A DNA stretch of 64,000 bases from Pirellulales bacterium. GTDB lineage: Bacteria > Planctomycetota > Planctomycetia > Pirellulales > Thermoguttaceae. The DNA lies in the NCBI GenBank assembly GCA_016935315.1, contig JAFGRD010000100.1:82197-146196 (forward strand), written 5' to 3'. The translations under genes and the position numbers were made by a program. The notes under the pieces were generated by a model. The model was not told the origin of the DNA and did no database searches. It worked only from the letters and a program-made list of their open reading frames with translations. Below, in pieces: positions 9,058-17,898 of the stretch (position 1 is the first letter of the stretch; the number at the start of each line of letters is the position of its first letter).

Positions 9058-9670
9058 TTTTGCCTTCGCTCTCGAACGTTGGCAGGGCCGCGGGAACCGC
9101 CAGATTCGCCAGCCGCAAGAACGACCCGAGCAACGAGTAGCCGGTGTCGGTGAGGATCGATTCGGGGTGAAACTGCAGCCCCACCACCGGCAACTCGCGG
9201 TGTCGCAGGGCCATGACCGTGCCGTCGTCGGCTCGAGCAGAGACCTCCAGGCAGTCGGGCAGCGAGGGCTCGTCGACCACCAGCGAATGGTAACGCCCGC
9301 CGACGATCTCCGGCGGCAGGCCGGCGAACACACCGCGGCCGTCGTGCCGGATGATCGTGCTGCGCCCATGCACCGGCTCCCGGGCCGGCACCACGTGTCC
9401 CCCCAGGGCCTCGGCGATGATCTGATGGCCCAGGCAAACCCCCAGCATCGGCAGTTCGGCATGCAGCGTTCGCACGACCGCCAGCGAGCAGCCGGCCCGC
9501 CGCGGCGTGCAAGGGCCCGGCGAAAGCACGATCGCCTCGGGCTGCAGCGCCCGAACGGCGGGCGGATCGATCGCCGTGTTCCGCACCACGTGCGTCGCGC
9601 GACCCAACCGCTGGAAGTAGCGGGCCAGATTGTGCACGAAGCTGTCGTAATTGTCGATCAACAAGATCAT
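9044..9670 (-). CDS. pabA: Anthranilate/aminodeoxychorismate synthase glutaminase subunit
   Basis: About 208 residues; class I glutamine amidotransferase that supplies ammonia to the chorismate-aminating subunit. The start ILLIDNYDSFVHNLARYF, the oxyanion motif SPGPCTP, the nucleophile motif GVCLGHQ and the His-Glu pair in FHPES are all present. TrpG and PabA are hard to separate on sequence; the name follows from the partner, since it starts 9 bases after the pabB stop. GGAGG lies about 15 bases before the ATG, inside the end of pabB, so translational coupling is likely. The C-terminus runs into a short tandem repeat. Confidence 0.92.
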   Translation of the reverse strand: MILLIDNYDSFVHNLARYFQRLGRATHVVRNTAIDPPAVRALQPEAIVLSPGPCTPRRAGCSLAVVRTLHAELPMLGVCLGHQIIAEALGGHVVPAREPVHGRSTIIRHDGRGVFAGLPPEIVGGRYHSLVVDEPSLPDCLEVSARADDGTVMALRHRELPVVGLQFHPESILTDTGYSLLGSFLRLANLAVPAALPTFESEGKKAPA

Positions 9671-9679
9671 CGTGCCTAC

Positions 9680-11095
9680 TCAGCGACCTCCTGGATCGGG
9701 GCGTAATGCCCGCATCAACCCTTCCGCCTTGTGCCACGTTTCCTCGTATTCCTGTTCGGGCACGGACTGGGCCACGATGCCGCCGCCGACCGGCACCTGC
9801 CACCAGCCGCGACCGGCCGTGATCGTGCGAATCAGAATGCTCAGGTCCAGCGTGCCGTCGAACCCCAGGAATCCGAGCGATCCGCAGTACGCGCCTCGGG
9901 CGACCGGCTCGAGCTCGGCGATGATCTCCATGGCGCGAACTTTCGGGGCCCCGGTGATCGAGCCGCCGGGAAACGCCGCCCGCAGCAGATCGATCGGCCC
10001 GGCCCCGCCGCCCAGCCGCCCGCAAACGGCCGAGACAAGGTGAAACACGTATTGATAGGTCTCCATCTCGCAGAGTTGGCTCACGCGCACGCTCTCGGGC
10101 GAGCAGACTCGCGAGAGGTCGTTACGCAACAGATCGACGATCATCACGTTTTCGGCACGGTCTTTCTCGCTGTTGCGAAGCTCGCGTCGGGCCGCCTCGT
10201 CGAGCCGCCGATCGTGGCACCGCCGGCGAGTCCCCTTAATCGGACGCGTTTCCACCAGGCTGTCATGGACGTGCAGGAATCGTTCGGGCGAAGCGCTGAC
10301 GATCTGCCAGTCGCCCAGGTCGAAGTAGCCGGCAAACGGCGCTGGGTTGCACCGGCGCAGCCGCCGGTAGAGCGACACGGAATCGTCGCAGGCAGGATAC
10401 AGCAGACGCTGGGCCAGGTTCACCTGAAAGACGTCGCCGGCATGGATGTAGTCGATCACCCGCTCGACCGTCTGCAAGTAGCCCGGTTTCGAAAAGTCGC
10501 TCGTCAGGCCCTCCGGACCACTCGCCGGGTATTGGGCGGCCAGTTGCACGGGACGAAGTGGGGCCGCTCGGGCCTTGCGACGGGTCGCCGCCGGGCGACC
10601 GGCAATCCACCGGCGGAACTGCGCCAGCCGCTCGGCGGCCCGGCGGCGGCGCCGTCCCGGCTCGGCGACCGGCAACCCGTGCGAGAAGATCCACGCGCGG
10701 CTTTCGGCGTGGTCGATCGCCACGACCACGTCGTACAGCCCGACCGCCAAGGAAGGCACCTCGAACTCATCGGCCCGCGGACGGGGCAACGCCTCCAGAC
10801 TTCGGGACAGATCATAGCCGAACAAGCCGGCGGCGCCGCCCTGGAACGGCGGCAGGCCGCCAAGCGTGGCCATCGAGAAGCCGGCCATTCGCCCTGCCAG
10901 CGCCGCCAGGCCGTCGGTGCCGTCGGCGGGCAACTGCAGGTAGTCGAACGGATCGGCCGCCACGAAAGAATAGCGTCCCAACGTGGGGTGTGCCAGCGCG
11001 CTGTCGAGGAACAGGCAGTGCGGCAGATGGCACAATCGCCGGAAGACCTCTTCCGCCTCCGGGGCCGGCACGAGCTCTGCGACCAGCGGAGACAA
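9680..11095 (-). CDS. pabB: Aminodeoxychorismate synthase component I
   Basis: About 471 residues. It aminates chorismate to 4-amino-4-deoxychorismate in folate (p-aminobenzoate) synthesis. Family motifs include HCLFLDSALAHP near the start, RPIKGT (the Lys is the PabB-type residue, where TrpE carries Ala) and GSITGAPKVRAMEII. The C-terminal chorismate-binding domain is complete. The start is uncertain because the frame runs without a stop into an upstream IS3 transposase remnant. I chose TTG at 11095 with GGTGAG nine bases before it; TTG 11104 and GTG 11071 are alternatives. No ATG is available at a sensible place, suggesting that the native 5' end was altered by the insertion. Confidence 0.9.
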   Translation of the reverse strand: MSPLVAELVPAPEAEEVFRRLCHLPHCLFLDSALAHPTLGRYSFVAADPFDYLQLPADGTDGLAALAGRMAGFSMATLGGLPPFQGGAAGLFGYDLSRSLEALPRPRADEFEVPSLAVGLYDVVVAIDHAESRAWIFSHGLPVAEPGRRRRRAAERLAQFRRWIAGRPAATRRKARAAPLRPVQLAAQYPASGPEGLTSDFSKPGYLQTVERVIDYIHAGDVFQVNLAQRLLYPACDDSVSLYRRLRRCNPAPFAGYFDLGDWQIVSASPERFLHVHDSLVETRPIKGTRRRCHDRRLDEAARRELRNSEKDRAENVMIVDLLRNDLSRVCSPESVRVSQLCEMETYQYVFHLVSAVCGRLGGGAGPIDLLRAAFPGGSITGAPKVRAMEIIAELEPVARGAYCGSLGFLGFDGTLDLSILIRTITAGRGWWQVPVGGGIVAQSVPEQEYEETWHKAEGLMRALRPDPGGR

Positions 11096-11104
11096 CTCGA
11101 CCAA

Positions 11105-11281
11105 CTCACCGGCGTGGTCGGCTTCGCATTGGTTGGGTGAGAGGTAGCCGAGGGTCTGGTGAAGTCGCACGGGATTGTCGAACGTCTCAATGTACTTGAA
11201 CACCCTCAGTCGAGCTTTTTCCAGGTTAGCAGACGTCTCGTGGTTAGTCCACTCGTGTTTCAGCCACAAGAAGAACCGGGC
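11105..11281 (-). pseudogene. IS3-family transposase C-terminal remnant, in frame with pabB
   Basis: The roughly 55 codons upstream of pabB read as the extreme C-terminus of an IS3-type (rve/DDE) transposase, including WLKHEWTNHET, FKYIETFDNPVRLHQ and LGYLSPNQCEADHA. This end is characteristic of the IS3 integrase domain. Resemblance fades upstream of the FF preceding WLKHEW, so only the 3' tip of the gene remains. The transposase stop codon is missing and the frame continues into pabB. No terminal inverted repeat could be identified. Confidence 0.8.
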
Positions 11282-11411
11282 CGGGAGGCAGAGGCGGTGA
11301 GCCGGTTTCCGGTAATAGTCAGGGTGGTGATCGAAGCGATGATCGTGACAGCGGGCTGAGCGTAAACGTCCACGGCAAGCCGATGGTTGAGCGCGACCGA
11401 GGAGGGCCGCG

Positions 11412-13508
11412 TCAGGGCATCCGTTGGAGTCTCTCCCAGCGGACCGTCCAGCGGCCGTTGGCCGGAAAGCCGGGGGCGTGGCGATCGGGTGCCCCGTCCC
11501 AGCCGGCCGCCATCATGGCGACCGCCGCCAGCAGCCCGCCGTTGCCCGGCAGATAAACCGGCAGGCGGTCGGATTGCCAGTTGTGTCCGTTTTTCAGGTA
11601 TCGATTCTTGGCTACCGGCATCATCAACAGGTCGACCGCCGCTTCCGCCTCGCCAACGCGTGCCGCCGTCATCGCAGCCATAGGGTAATCCCATCCCCAG
11701 GTGCGATCCCACTGCCAGTCCCTTCTGACTCTGTCCAGGGTGCGACGCATTGTGGGCCGGTCGACGCGCCCGCCCGGCAAGACGCCGCAGGCCGCCAGGT
11801 GCGACGGGTGGTCGGTATTGGCCCAAATGCCTTCGGCCGTCTGATAGACGCCGTCGGCACCCGGCAGCGGCGACAGACGTCGGATGACGTCGTCCCACGG
11901 CCCGCATCGCGGCTGCCCCAGGCGTTCGCGCCATAGCTGGGCGGTCTGCAGTCCCCAACGCCAGTACTCCAATTCAAAGGTGGGATTGGTCGTCGTCTCG
12001 GGATTGTAGCATTCCTGGGCGGGAATCAACGGCGGCCCCAACACGTAGCGCCGCGTCTGCTCGTCCCAACGCGCGTAGGAAGCCATGAACTCGGCCGTCT
12101 CGAAGACGACGTCGCGATACGCCGTAAGCGTGGCCCGGCTCGGCCGGTTGCGGTAGCACAGCTCGGCGTAGTAGATCGGGTGCGGCTGCTGCCAGATGAG
12201 AAACACGCCCACGCCGGAAGGGCCCTCGCGCCCGTCCGGGCCGACCATCTTCGGCCAGCGGGCGCCCCGGTAGCCTTGTCGCCGCGCCGTCTGCCGGGCG
12301 ATCGGCAGGATCGAGGCATACCAGGGCAGGCTCTTTTCGAGCAGCGCGGTGCGGTCCCAAAGCGCGAAGTGCGCGGCGTGCCACCAGTGCATCTCCAGAT
12401 GGAACTTCCCGTACCAACTATTCAACGTCAGCCCCGTCTCTTGCGGTGGCAACGATCCCGCACACTGGATCGCCGTGAGATACTGCGACAGGACAATGCG
12501 ACGCTCCAGTTCCGCCGCCCGCGGATCCGTGCTGCCGGCCAAATCGATCGCTCCGCCGGTGCTCCAGAACCGCGCCCAGTGGGCCTCGCAGGCGGAGCGT
12601 GTCGCGCTCACATCCGGTAGATCTTCGGCCAGCGGCTGCGGCGAAAAGGCGACGACGAATTCGAGACACTCGCCGGCGTCGACCGGCACCAGCTCGTAGC
12701 CGTGTCGATCGGCCGGGACGAATCGACCGGCGGGCCGGTACGCGACGCCGACCCGATAGCAGCAGTCGTCGAGCGTGTGCACCAGGTCCACGCGCCGCGT
12801 CGTCTGCCGAACGAGCGTCGTTTCGTGCGCGTCCGGCCGGCTCCAGTCTTCGGGCTCCTTGCCAAAACGCCCGGCCCCGTAGGCGAAGCGAAATGCCACT
12901 CTGAGCCGCTTCAGGCGAATCAGCGGAGACTCGACGCGGACGGCCAGCAGGTCCAGCCGGGGATGGCAGCGCGTGCTGACGCGGACCGTCTCGCCTTCCA
13001 TCTCAAAGCGGCTCAGAAGTGCCCCGGTCCACAAGTCCAGCGTCTGCTCGACGGCTCGCAGATCGTCGACTTCCGCCTTCGTGCCGTCTTCTCGCAAGAG
13101 CTCGAAACCGATGCGGCCGAGGCCCAGACGATGCGGATTCGCGCGAAGCCACCGGCCGGCCTCGCTTCGGGTCTCCGATGCGTAGACCACGGTTCGACCG
13201 TGCGTATCGTACGCGACCAGGGCATCCTCCAGGCGATACCGCTTGGGGTTGGGAAAGCTGTGCCATCCCCAGTGCGCTTGGGTGCCCAACGGAATGCCTC
13301 GGGCGTACGACGCGGGAAAGGTCTGCAAACCGGTGACGTCCGCGGTGAACGCGAACTCGCCGTTACCGACCGAGAGCGGCGCCAAGGGATCGAGCGCACC
13401 GAGCACCGGGCGGTGCCGCTGCACGAGATCGCGCCGATCGATGGGCTCCGCGGCCATGGCGGTCGAGCCCATCCACACCAGGCAGGCGAGCCGCAGAAGT
13501 CGGGGCAT
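11412..13508 (-). CDS. Exported (alpha/alpha)6-barrel glycoside hydrolase-like protein
   Basis: About 698 residues with a signal peptide (MPRLLRLACLVWMGSTAMA). The layout is that of six-hairpin glycosidases (GH65/GH95 type): an N-terminal beta-sandwich with APLSVGNGEFAFTADVTG, then a helical barrel with LEMHWWHAAHFALWDR, PAQECYNPETTTNPTFELEYW and WGWDYPM. The candidate acidic residues lie in the last two motifs but I cannot assign them. A role in oligosaccharide breakdown in the periplasm or at the surface is inferred. The ATG at 13508 has GAGAGG immediately before it. The frame is open 20 codons further, into a repeated element that separates it from the upstream GH172 gene. Confidence 0.8.
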   Translation of the reverse strand: MPRLLRLACLVWMGSTAMAAEPIDRRDLVQRHRPVLGALDPLAPLSVGNGEFAFTADVTGLQTFPASYARGIPLGTQAHWGWHSFPNPKRYRLEDALVAYDTHGRTVVYASETRSEAGRWLRANPHRLGLGRIGFELLREDGTKAEVDDLRAVEQTLDLWTGALLSRFEMEGETVRVSTRCHPRLDLLAVRVESPLIRLKRLRVAFRFAYGAGRFGKEPEDWSRPDAHETTLVRQTTRRVDLVHTLDDCCYRVGVAYRPAGRFVPADRHGYELVPVDAGECLEFVVAFSPQPLAEDLPDVSATRSACEAHWARFWSTGGAIDLAGSTDPRAAELERRIVLSQYLTAIQCAGSLPPQETGLTLNSWYGKFHLEMHWWHAAHFALWDRTALLEKSLPWYASILPIARQTARRQGYRGARWPKMVGPDGREGPSGVGVFLIWQQPHPIYYAELCYRNRPSRATLTAYRDVVFETAEFMASYARWDEQTRRYVLGPPLIPAQECYNPETTTNPTFELEYWRWGLQTAQLWRERLGQPRCGPWDDVIRRLSPLPGADGVYQTAEGIWANTDHPSHLAACGVLPGGRVDRPTMRRTLDRVRRDWQWDRTWGWDYPMAAMTAARVGEAEAAVDLLMMPVAKNRYLKNGHNWQSDRLPVYLPGNGGLLAAVAMMAAGWDGAPDRHAPGFPANGRWTVRWERLQRMP

Positions 13509-13529
13509 CCTCTCGAACACGCCTGGTCG

Positions 13530-13631
13530 TATTGATGTTTGCATTGTGGATGATCCAGGCCGACCCATGGGAGGCCGGAAAAATCGGGCTCCCGCTGGTC
13601 GCCCTCGCGCATTGACCGGGCAAGCGTCAAT
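13530..13631 (-). repeat. Fold-back (MITE-like) interspersed element, copy 1
   Basis: Read on the minus strand, this segment is nearly the same as 24808-24910, with roughly ten differences by eye. It starts ATTGACGCTTGCC and ends in CATCAATA. Its two ends are imperfect inverted repeats (10 of 13 positions). An internal pair CCAGCGGGAG / CTCCCATGGG is a decayed form of a hairpin that is perfect in copy 2. It lies exactly between two glycosidase genes, and its terminal TGA is the stop codon of the GH172 gene. Confidence 0.85.
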
Positions 13632-15240
13632 AAAGGAGCTGTTGCTGGCGCCAGTCCTTGTCCTTGTCGTAGCCGAAGGCCTTTACGCGCGGACGACGCT
13701 CTCGCAGCCGGACGGAATTGACGCCGATGCTGTCGCCCGCCGAATCCTGGTTCTTGCCCACGCACTCCAGCCGGAGGCGATACTCGCCCGGCTCGGGCCA
13801 GAAATCCATCAGGTGGAATTCCCACAGGTCCGGCTGGGGACGATACAGGTCCAGCGGCTCGCCCAGCTTCACGCCGTTGAGAATCGGCTGCCAAACACCG
13901 AAATCGTAAGAGCGGGTGAGCTCCAGCAGCAACCGCAGGGGTTCCTTCTCCTTGACTTCAAAGTCGAACTCGACCCAGCCTTCCCCTTGGGTCTGTGGTT
14001 TGAAGAGCAACTGTCCGCCGGATTCGAGGTAGCGGGCGCCCTGCTGGACGCTGGCGGTTCCCCGCCCGTGATGCGACTCGCCGAGCGCCTCCTTGCCCCA
14101 CACCAGGATCCGCTCGAGGCTGGGGAGCTTTCGCTGCTCGGCCGAAGGAACTTCCGTGAACTTCTTCGTGGGGCCCATCTGGTACCAGAAAGCCACGCTG
14201 CTGAAGTCGTCCTCGCGCTCGTTCCAGCTATGGGCCCGGTGCTCCTTGTTTTCGTCGGGCGACATCCAGCCAAAGGTCTCGAAGGTCACGCGGATTCCCG
14301 TGTTGAAGACCAGCGGATCGTGCACGTGCCAGCGGTAGCTGCAGGTCATCTGGCCGACGATCCGATCGGGCTGGTTCAGGTAGGGGACGCCGAAATACGG
14401 CGTGCTGTTGCGTTTCAACCCCCAGGCCGAGAGGAAGTAGTCCTCGGTGCCCGTGCCGCGAATGGACGGCTTGGCCTCGCCGTCGATGTAGATCTTCTCG
14501 TCGCCCTCGCCGAACCAGGCGGGGCTGCGCGTCCGCACCGCGTAGACCGTCCCGACGTAGTAGCCCTTGCCCTCGGCGTCGAGCACCAGGTAGTCCTTGC
14601 CGTGGTGGCCCGGATACTCCTGACGGTATTGGGCGCAGAAGTACATCGTGTTTTCCGGCAGCGATTTCTTCTTCACCCAATCGACGTTGTTGTAGAGCTT
14701 GCGGATCGGCTTCTTGCTCTGGTTGACGATCTCGATGCGGGCGGACTTGCGAAACGGCATATGCCAGAAGCAGTTGTACGAGTCGCCGTCCTCGACGATC
14801 ACGGGCACGCTGATCACTTCCATGCGTTTGCCGAAGCAACTGGCAAAGAAATCGCCCACCGGCACCTCGACGTCGGGCTTCTCGCGGTCGTCCCAGTAGA
14901 TGCGGAGCAGCATTTCCTGGTGGTTCGCAGCCCCGTCGGTGACCCAGAAGTGCGGCTCATGCAGAAAGGTCATCCAGATGTGGGTGATGACGCCGGGGCC
15001 CTTCAGATCGGCCATCACATAGGTCTCTCCCGCCTCGATGCGGTCGGGGCGATCCAGGTTGTTCTGGCCGTCGTACGGATCGTCCTCGATCCACACATTG
15101 GAGCCGACGCGCATGCTGCGGCCTTCCTGCCAACGGGTCAACCCGGCCAGGCCCTGCCCGACGGCGACCGACCCCGCCCCCACGACAACCAGCCAGACCA
15201 CCACGCCGGCAGCGAACGTTTTCGATTCATCACGGGACAT
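13627..15240 (-). CDS. DUF2961 protein (glycoside hydrolase family 172-like)
   Basis: About 537 residues. DUF2961 proteins form GH172, beta-jelly-roll exo-acting enzymes known on fructose anhydrides and arabinofuranosides. Recognisable features are GPGVITHIWMTF, VPVGDFFASCFGK, SRSP-like RTRSPAWFGEGDEKIYIDGE and GTGTEDYF, the last carrying likely catalytic acids. A hydrophobic segment at residues 9-28 is a signal peptide or anchor. The ATG at 15240 is chosen because the 76 upstream open codons are low-quality; no clear ribosome site precedes it. The extreme C-terminus ends in LLY with the stop supplied by an inserted repeat, so a few native residues may have been lost. Confidence 0.88.
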   Translation of the reverse strand: MSRDESKTFAAGVVVWLVVVGAGSVAVGQGLAGLTRWQEGRSMRVGSNVWIEDDPYDGQNNLDRPDRIEAGETYVMADLKGPGVITHIWMTFLHEPHFWVTDGAANHQEMLLRIYWDDREKPDVEVPVGDFFASCFGKRMEVISVPVIVEDGDSYNCFWHMPFRKSARIEIVNQSKKPIRKLYNNVDWVKKKSLPENTMYFCAQYRQEYPGHHGKDYLVLDAEGKGYYVGTVYAVRTRSPAWFGEGDEKIYIDGEAKPSIRGTGTEDYFLSAWGLKRNSTPYFGVPYLNQPDRIVGQMTCSYRWHVHDPLVFNTGIRVTFETFGWMSPDENKEHRAHSWNEREDDFSSVAFWYQMGPTKKFTEVPSAEQRKLPSLERILVWGKEALGESHHGRGTASVQQGARYLESGGQLLFKPQTQGEGWVEFDFEVKEKEPLRLLLELTRSYDFGVWQPILNGVKLGEPLDLYRPQPDLWEFHLMDFWPEPGEYRLRLECVGKNQDSAGDSIGVNSVRLRERRPRVKAFGYDKDKDWRQQQLLY

Positions 15241-15810
15241 CAACACGAGCGTTGTCTCCAGTTGGTTGGGGACGGGACACGCGCCGTGGACTTCGCCCAC
15301 GGTTGCGATCTGTCCGGTTGCCGAGAATTCATGGATCGGAGAGCACGGCGGTTCTGCCGGCTGCGACGGAACCGAAAGGGGCCCACGAGCAGCGCCCGAC
15401 GTTCTTCCGGGCAGCGGCTTCTGCGCTGGCGCCGCCGCCAGTCTAGCCGTTGCCGCGACACGAGGCAAGCAGTCGGGCCTGATCGTCAGGAGAGCCGATG
15501 GTCAGGAGAACTGCCAAGTCATCGCAACGGAGTGAATCCGAGCCTGGGGAGGATTGACGCGGGCCGCGAGTCGCCTTTCGTTGGGGCCGAGCGGAAGGGA
15601 CTCCAACTCGGCAAGTCCTTTCTCTCCAATCACTTTCAGCAATCGCCAAGACGCCTCACCCGGAGTACCTCGCCGGCACACAATATAACAACATGGTTGT
15701 GCAGGGCGGTTCGTCGTTGCGCTGAGGAAAGGCGACCGGACTGCCTACACCCGATGCTGGGCGCCGAGCCCCGTTCTGCACGATGTGTTGGTGAACGTCG
15801 GCGTGCCGGC
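15241..15810. other. 570-bp region without a convincing gene
   Basis: This lies between the GH172 start and the stop of the EEP-family gene. Open frames here are short or are extensions of neighbours, and none has a ribosome site plus family resemblance. A 9-base repeat GTCAGGAGA occurs twice near 15485-15505. It may hold the promoter for the glycosidase pair and a 3' untranslated region of the dehydrogenase-EEP operon; I see no clear hairpin. Confidence 0.5.
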
Positions 15811-16548
15811 TCAGCGGGGGCGCTCGGGCACCTCGAATTCCGCCAGGATCGGCAAGTGGTCGGAGGCCTGTTTGGCCAGCGTGCTCCGCGCGGCGAAGCT
15901 GCGGACCAACTCGAGGGCACCGCGAAAGCAGATGCGGTCCAGCGGTCGCAACGGCAGGATGGCGGGGAACGTTCGCAGCCGCCCGTGGGCCGGCTGGAAT
16001 CCGGCCGGCTCCAACAGTCGCCGGCCCAGGTTGCCGTACACGTCGTTGAAATCGCCCCCGACGATCACCGGCGTGTCCTGGTGCGTGTGCACCAGGACCT
16101 CGTCGCGCAGAAGCCGCCGGAGCTGAACGGTCCGCTCGAAGCCGGCCAGCCCCAGGTGCAGACTGCACAGCAGCAACGTCCGCGTGTGGTCGTGGAAGCG
16201 AAGCCGGCCGTGGGCCACCAGCGCCCGCCGCCTCTTCTTCAACGGCACGGTCAGCTCGATGTCGCGGACGTCGGCCAGCGGGAAGCGGCTGAGGATGGCG
16301 TTGCCGTAGCTGCCCTCGCGAAGCCTCACGTTCGCCTGGAACGCCCGGTGGCGCAGCCCCAAAGCGTCGCCCAGCAGGTCGACCTGACGGTCGCGGTGCG
16401 ATCGCGGCACGCCGTCGTCGACCTCTTGCAGCAGCACGACGTCGGGGTCGTAGCGGGCGAGCGTGTCGGCGATGCGTTGGAGCGCATAGCGACGGTCGAC
16501 GCCGCCGATGCCCTTGTGGATGTTGTAGGTCATCAACCGAACACGCAC
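15811..16548 (-). CDS. Endonuclease/exonuclease/phosphatase family hydrolase
   Basis: About 245 residues, metal-dependent EEP fold. The motifs run in order: MTYNIHKGIGG, VVLLQEVD (metal Glu), GNAILSRFPL, LLCSLHLGL, VIVGGDFND (catalytic Asp-Asn), RPLDRICFRG and the terminal ASDHLPILAEF with the catalytic His. Members hydrolyse phosphodiesters or phosphomonoesters of nucleic acids, lipids or sugars; no specificity determinant is visible. There is no signal peptide. GTG at 16548 with GGAG nine bases upstream is chosen; the frame is open far upstream across the dehydrogenase gene, but that part is out-of-frame noise. The gene follows the dehydrogenase by 35 bases and is probably cotranscribed. 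Confidence 0.88.
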   Translation of the reverse strand: MRVRLMTYNIHKGIGGVDRRYALQRIADTLARYDPDVVLLQEVDDGVPRSHRDRQVDLLGDALGLRHRAFQANVRLREGSYGNAILSRFPLADVRDIELTVPLKKRRRALVAHGRLRFHDHTRTLLLCSLHLGLAGFERTVQLRRLLRDEVLVHTHQDTPVIVGGDFNDVYGNLGRRLLEPAGFQPAHGRLRTFPAILPLRPLDRICFRGALELVRSFAARSTLAKQASDHLPILAEFEVPERPR

Positions 16549-16583
16549 GGTTCTCTGCTCCGGAGTCCTTGCCGGGACCTTGC

Positions 16584-17621
16584 TCAGTCGCTCGGCTTGA
16601 GAACGACTTTCATCAGGCCGCTGCCGGCCTGGCGAAGTCGCGCAAACCACGAGGCCCCTTCTTTCAGCGGCGCCACGGCGCTGATCAGTGGGCCCACGTC
16701 GATCGTACCGCGCGAGATCATCTCCAGACAGGCAGGCCATTCGCCACGCGAAGCGCAGGAGCCGTAGAGCGTGATTTCGCGCGTCACGATGGTCTGCAAG
16801 GGAAGGTCGACCTGGGGGCTGAGATTGCCGACCAGTGCCACGGCGCCGCCCTTGCGGACCGATCGCATGGCGGCGGCCACCGTGGGCGCGATTCCCACCG
16901 CCTCGACGGCAGAATCGGCTCCGCGGCCCGCGGTCCGACGAAGCACTTCGGCCGCCACGTCGCCGTCTTCCGCAGAGATGACCTCGTCGGCCCCCAGCCG
17001 CGAGGCCAGCTCCAGCCGCTGGCGGTCGAGGTCCACCGCGAGAATCCGCCCACACCCGGCCGCCCGCAGGGCTTGGAGGGCCAACAGCCCGATCATCCCG
17101 CTGCCGACGACCACGGCCGTATCGCCCAACGCGACCGGCAGCCGGCCGACGGCGTGCACGGCGATCGACACGGGCTCGACGGTTGCGGCATGCTCGAACG
17201 AGAGGGCCTCCGGCAGCCGGTAGACGATGTGCTGCGGCACGACCACGTACTGGGCAAAAGCCCCGTCGCGGCGGAACTCTTCGCAAGAGACCCCCAGCAC
17301 GCGGCGGGCGTCGCAGAGGTTGACCGCCCCTTGGCGGCAGAAACGGCACCGGCCGCAGTAGACGGTCGAGTCGAAGGTAACGCGATCCCCCACCTGCCAA
17401 TCGGTTGCCTGATTGCCGAGTTGCGACACGACGCCGGCGGCCTCGTGGCCCATGATAATCGGCGGCCGGCGGCGTCCGCTGCTGCCGTCCATGCCGTGGA
17501 CGTCGCTTCCGCAAATGCCGCAGGCCTTCACCTCGACCAGCACATCTTCCGGCCCAACCGAGGGCTGCGGCACTTCCTGATACTGAAAATGGTCGTACTC
17601 GGTCAATACGAGGGCTTTCAC
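16584..17621 (-). CDS. Zinc-dependent medium-chain alcohol/polyol dehydrogenase
   Basis: About 345 residues. It is an NAD(P)-dependent dehydrogenase of the threonine/sorbitol-dehydrogenase branch. The catalytic zinc site has Cys37 in CGICGSDVHG and GHEAAG; a structural zinc site is seen as CGRCRFCRQGAVNLC; the Rossmann motif is VVGSGMIGLLALQALRAAG. The start is GTG at 17621 with GGAGG seven bases upstream, which removes a long spurious N-terminal extension. It is divergent from the LysR regulator about 280 bases away, the usual arrangement for a regulated target. The neighbouring glucuronate isomerase and glycosidases hint at a sugar or sugar-acid substrate, but this is inference. Confidence 0.9.
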   Translation of the reverse strand: MKALVLTEYDHFQYQEVPQPSVGPEDVLVEVKACGICGSDVHGMDGSSGRRRPPIIMGHEAAGVVSQLGNQATDWQVGDRVTFDSTVYCGRCRFCRQGAVNLCDARRVLGVSCEEFRRDGAFAQYVVVPQHIVYRLPEALSFEHAATVEPVSIAVHAVGRLPVALGDTAVVVGSGMIGLLALQALRAAGCGRILAVDLDRQRLELASRLGADEVISAEDGDVAAEVLRRTAGRGADSAVEAVGIAPTVAAAMRSVRKGGAVALVGNLSPQVDLPLQTIVTREITLYGSCASRGEWPACLEMISRGTIDVGPLISAVAPLKEGASWFARLRQAGSGLMKVVLKPSD

Positions 17622-17879
17622 TCGGCAACCTCCGGGCGTACGCGGAATCGGGGAAGCCCTCAGTGTAGACGGGAATCCCCGACTGAGAAAGCCGGATGGC
17701 CAATTCCTCGGACCAGCTTTCCCCCGAGAAGCTACACTCTTCAGGGGGGCACTGAATATCAGCGACCTCGGACACGGCGACGCGAACGTGTGTCCCGAAG
17801 ACTCGACCGTCGGAAGACTCAACGGACCGGGCTTGACCATCATCCTCGTTCATGGGCATCCGCTTGAACATTAGTGATG

Positions 17880-17890
17880 CTTATGATAAG
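17880..17890. promoter_or_regulatory. Palindrome CTTATGATAAG just upstream of the LysR gene
   Basis: CTTAT-G-ATAAG is a perfect 11-base inverted repeat ending nine bases before the regulator's ATG, in the region between the divergent dehydrogenase and LysR genes. LysR proteins commonly bind interrupted palindromes next to their own start, so this is a plausible autoregulatory operator half-site. It also contains the AAGG that serves as ribosome site. Confidence 0.4.
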
Positions 17891-17898
17891 GTTCTGTG

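Noticed and set aside
11260..11411. More of the IS3 transposase upstream of pabB
   Set aside because: Reading further upstream in the same frame gives no match to the DDE catalytic region, so only the C-terminal tip is claimed.
13243..16767. A very long open frame (over 1100 codons) on the plus strand across three minus-strand genes
   Set aside because: It is the antisense of well-supported glycosidase and EEP-family genes; high GC at third positions keeps the opposite frame open. The translation has no family resemblance and is full of Arg/Gly/Ala runs.
15811..17871. A 686-residue fusion reading upstream of the EEP domain
   Set aside because: The N-terminal 440 residues are out-of-frame noise over the dehydrogenase gene; a GTG with a ribosome site at 16548 fits the family start.
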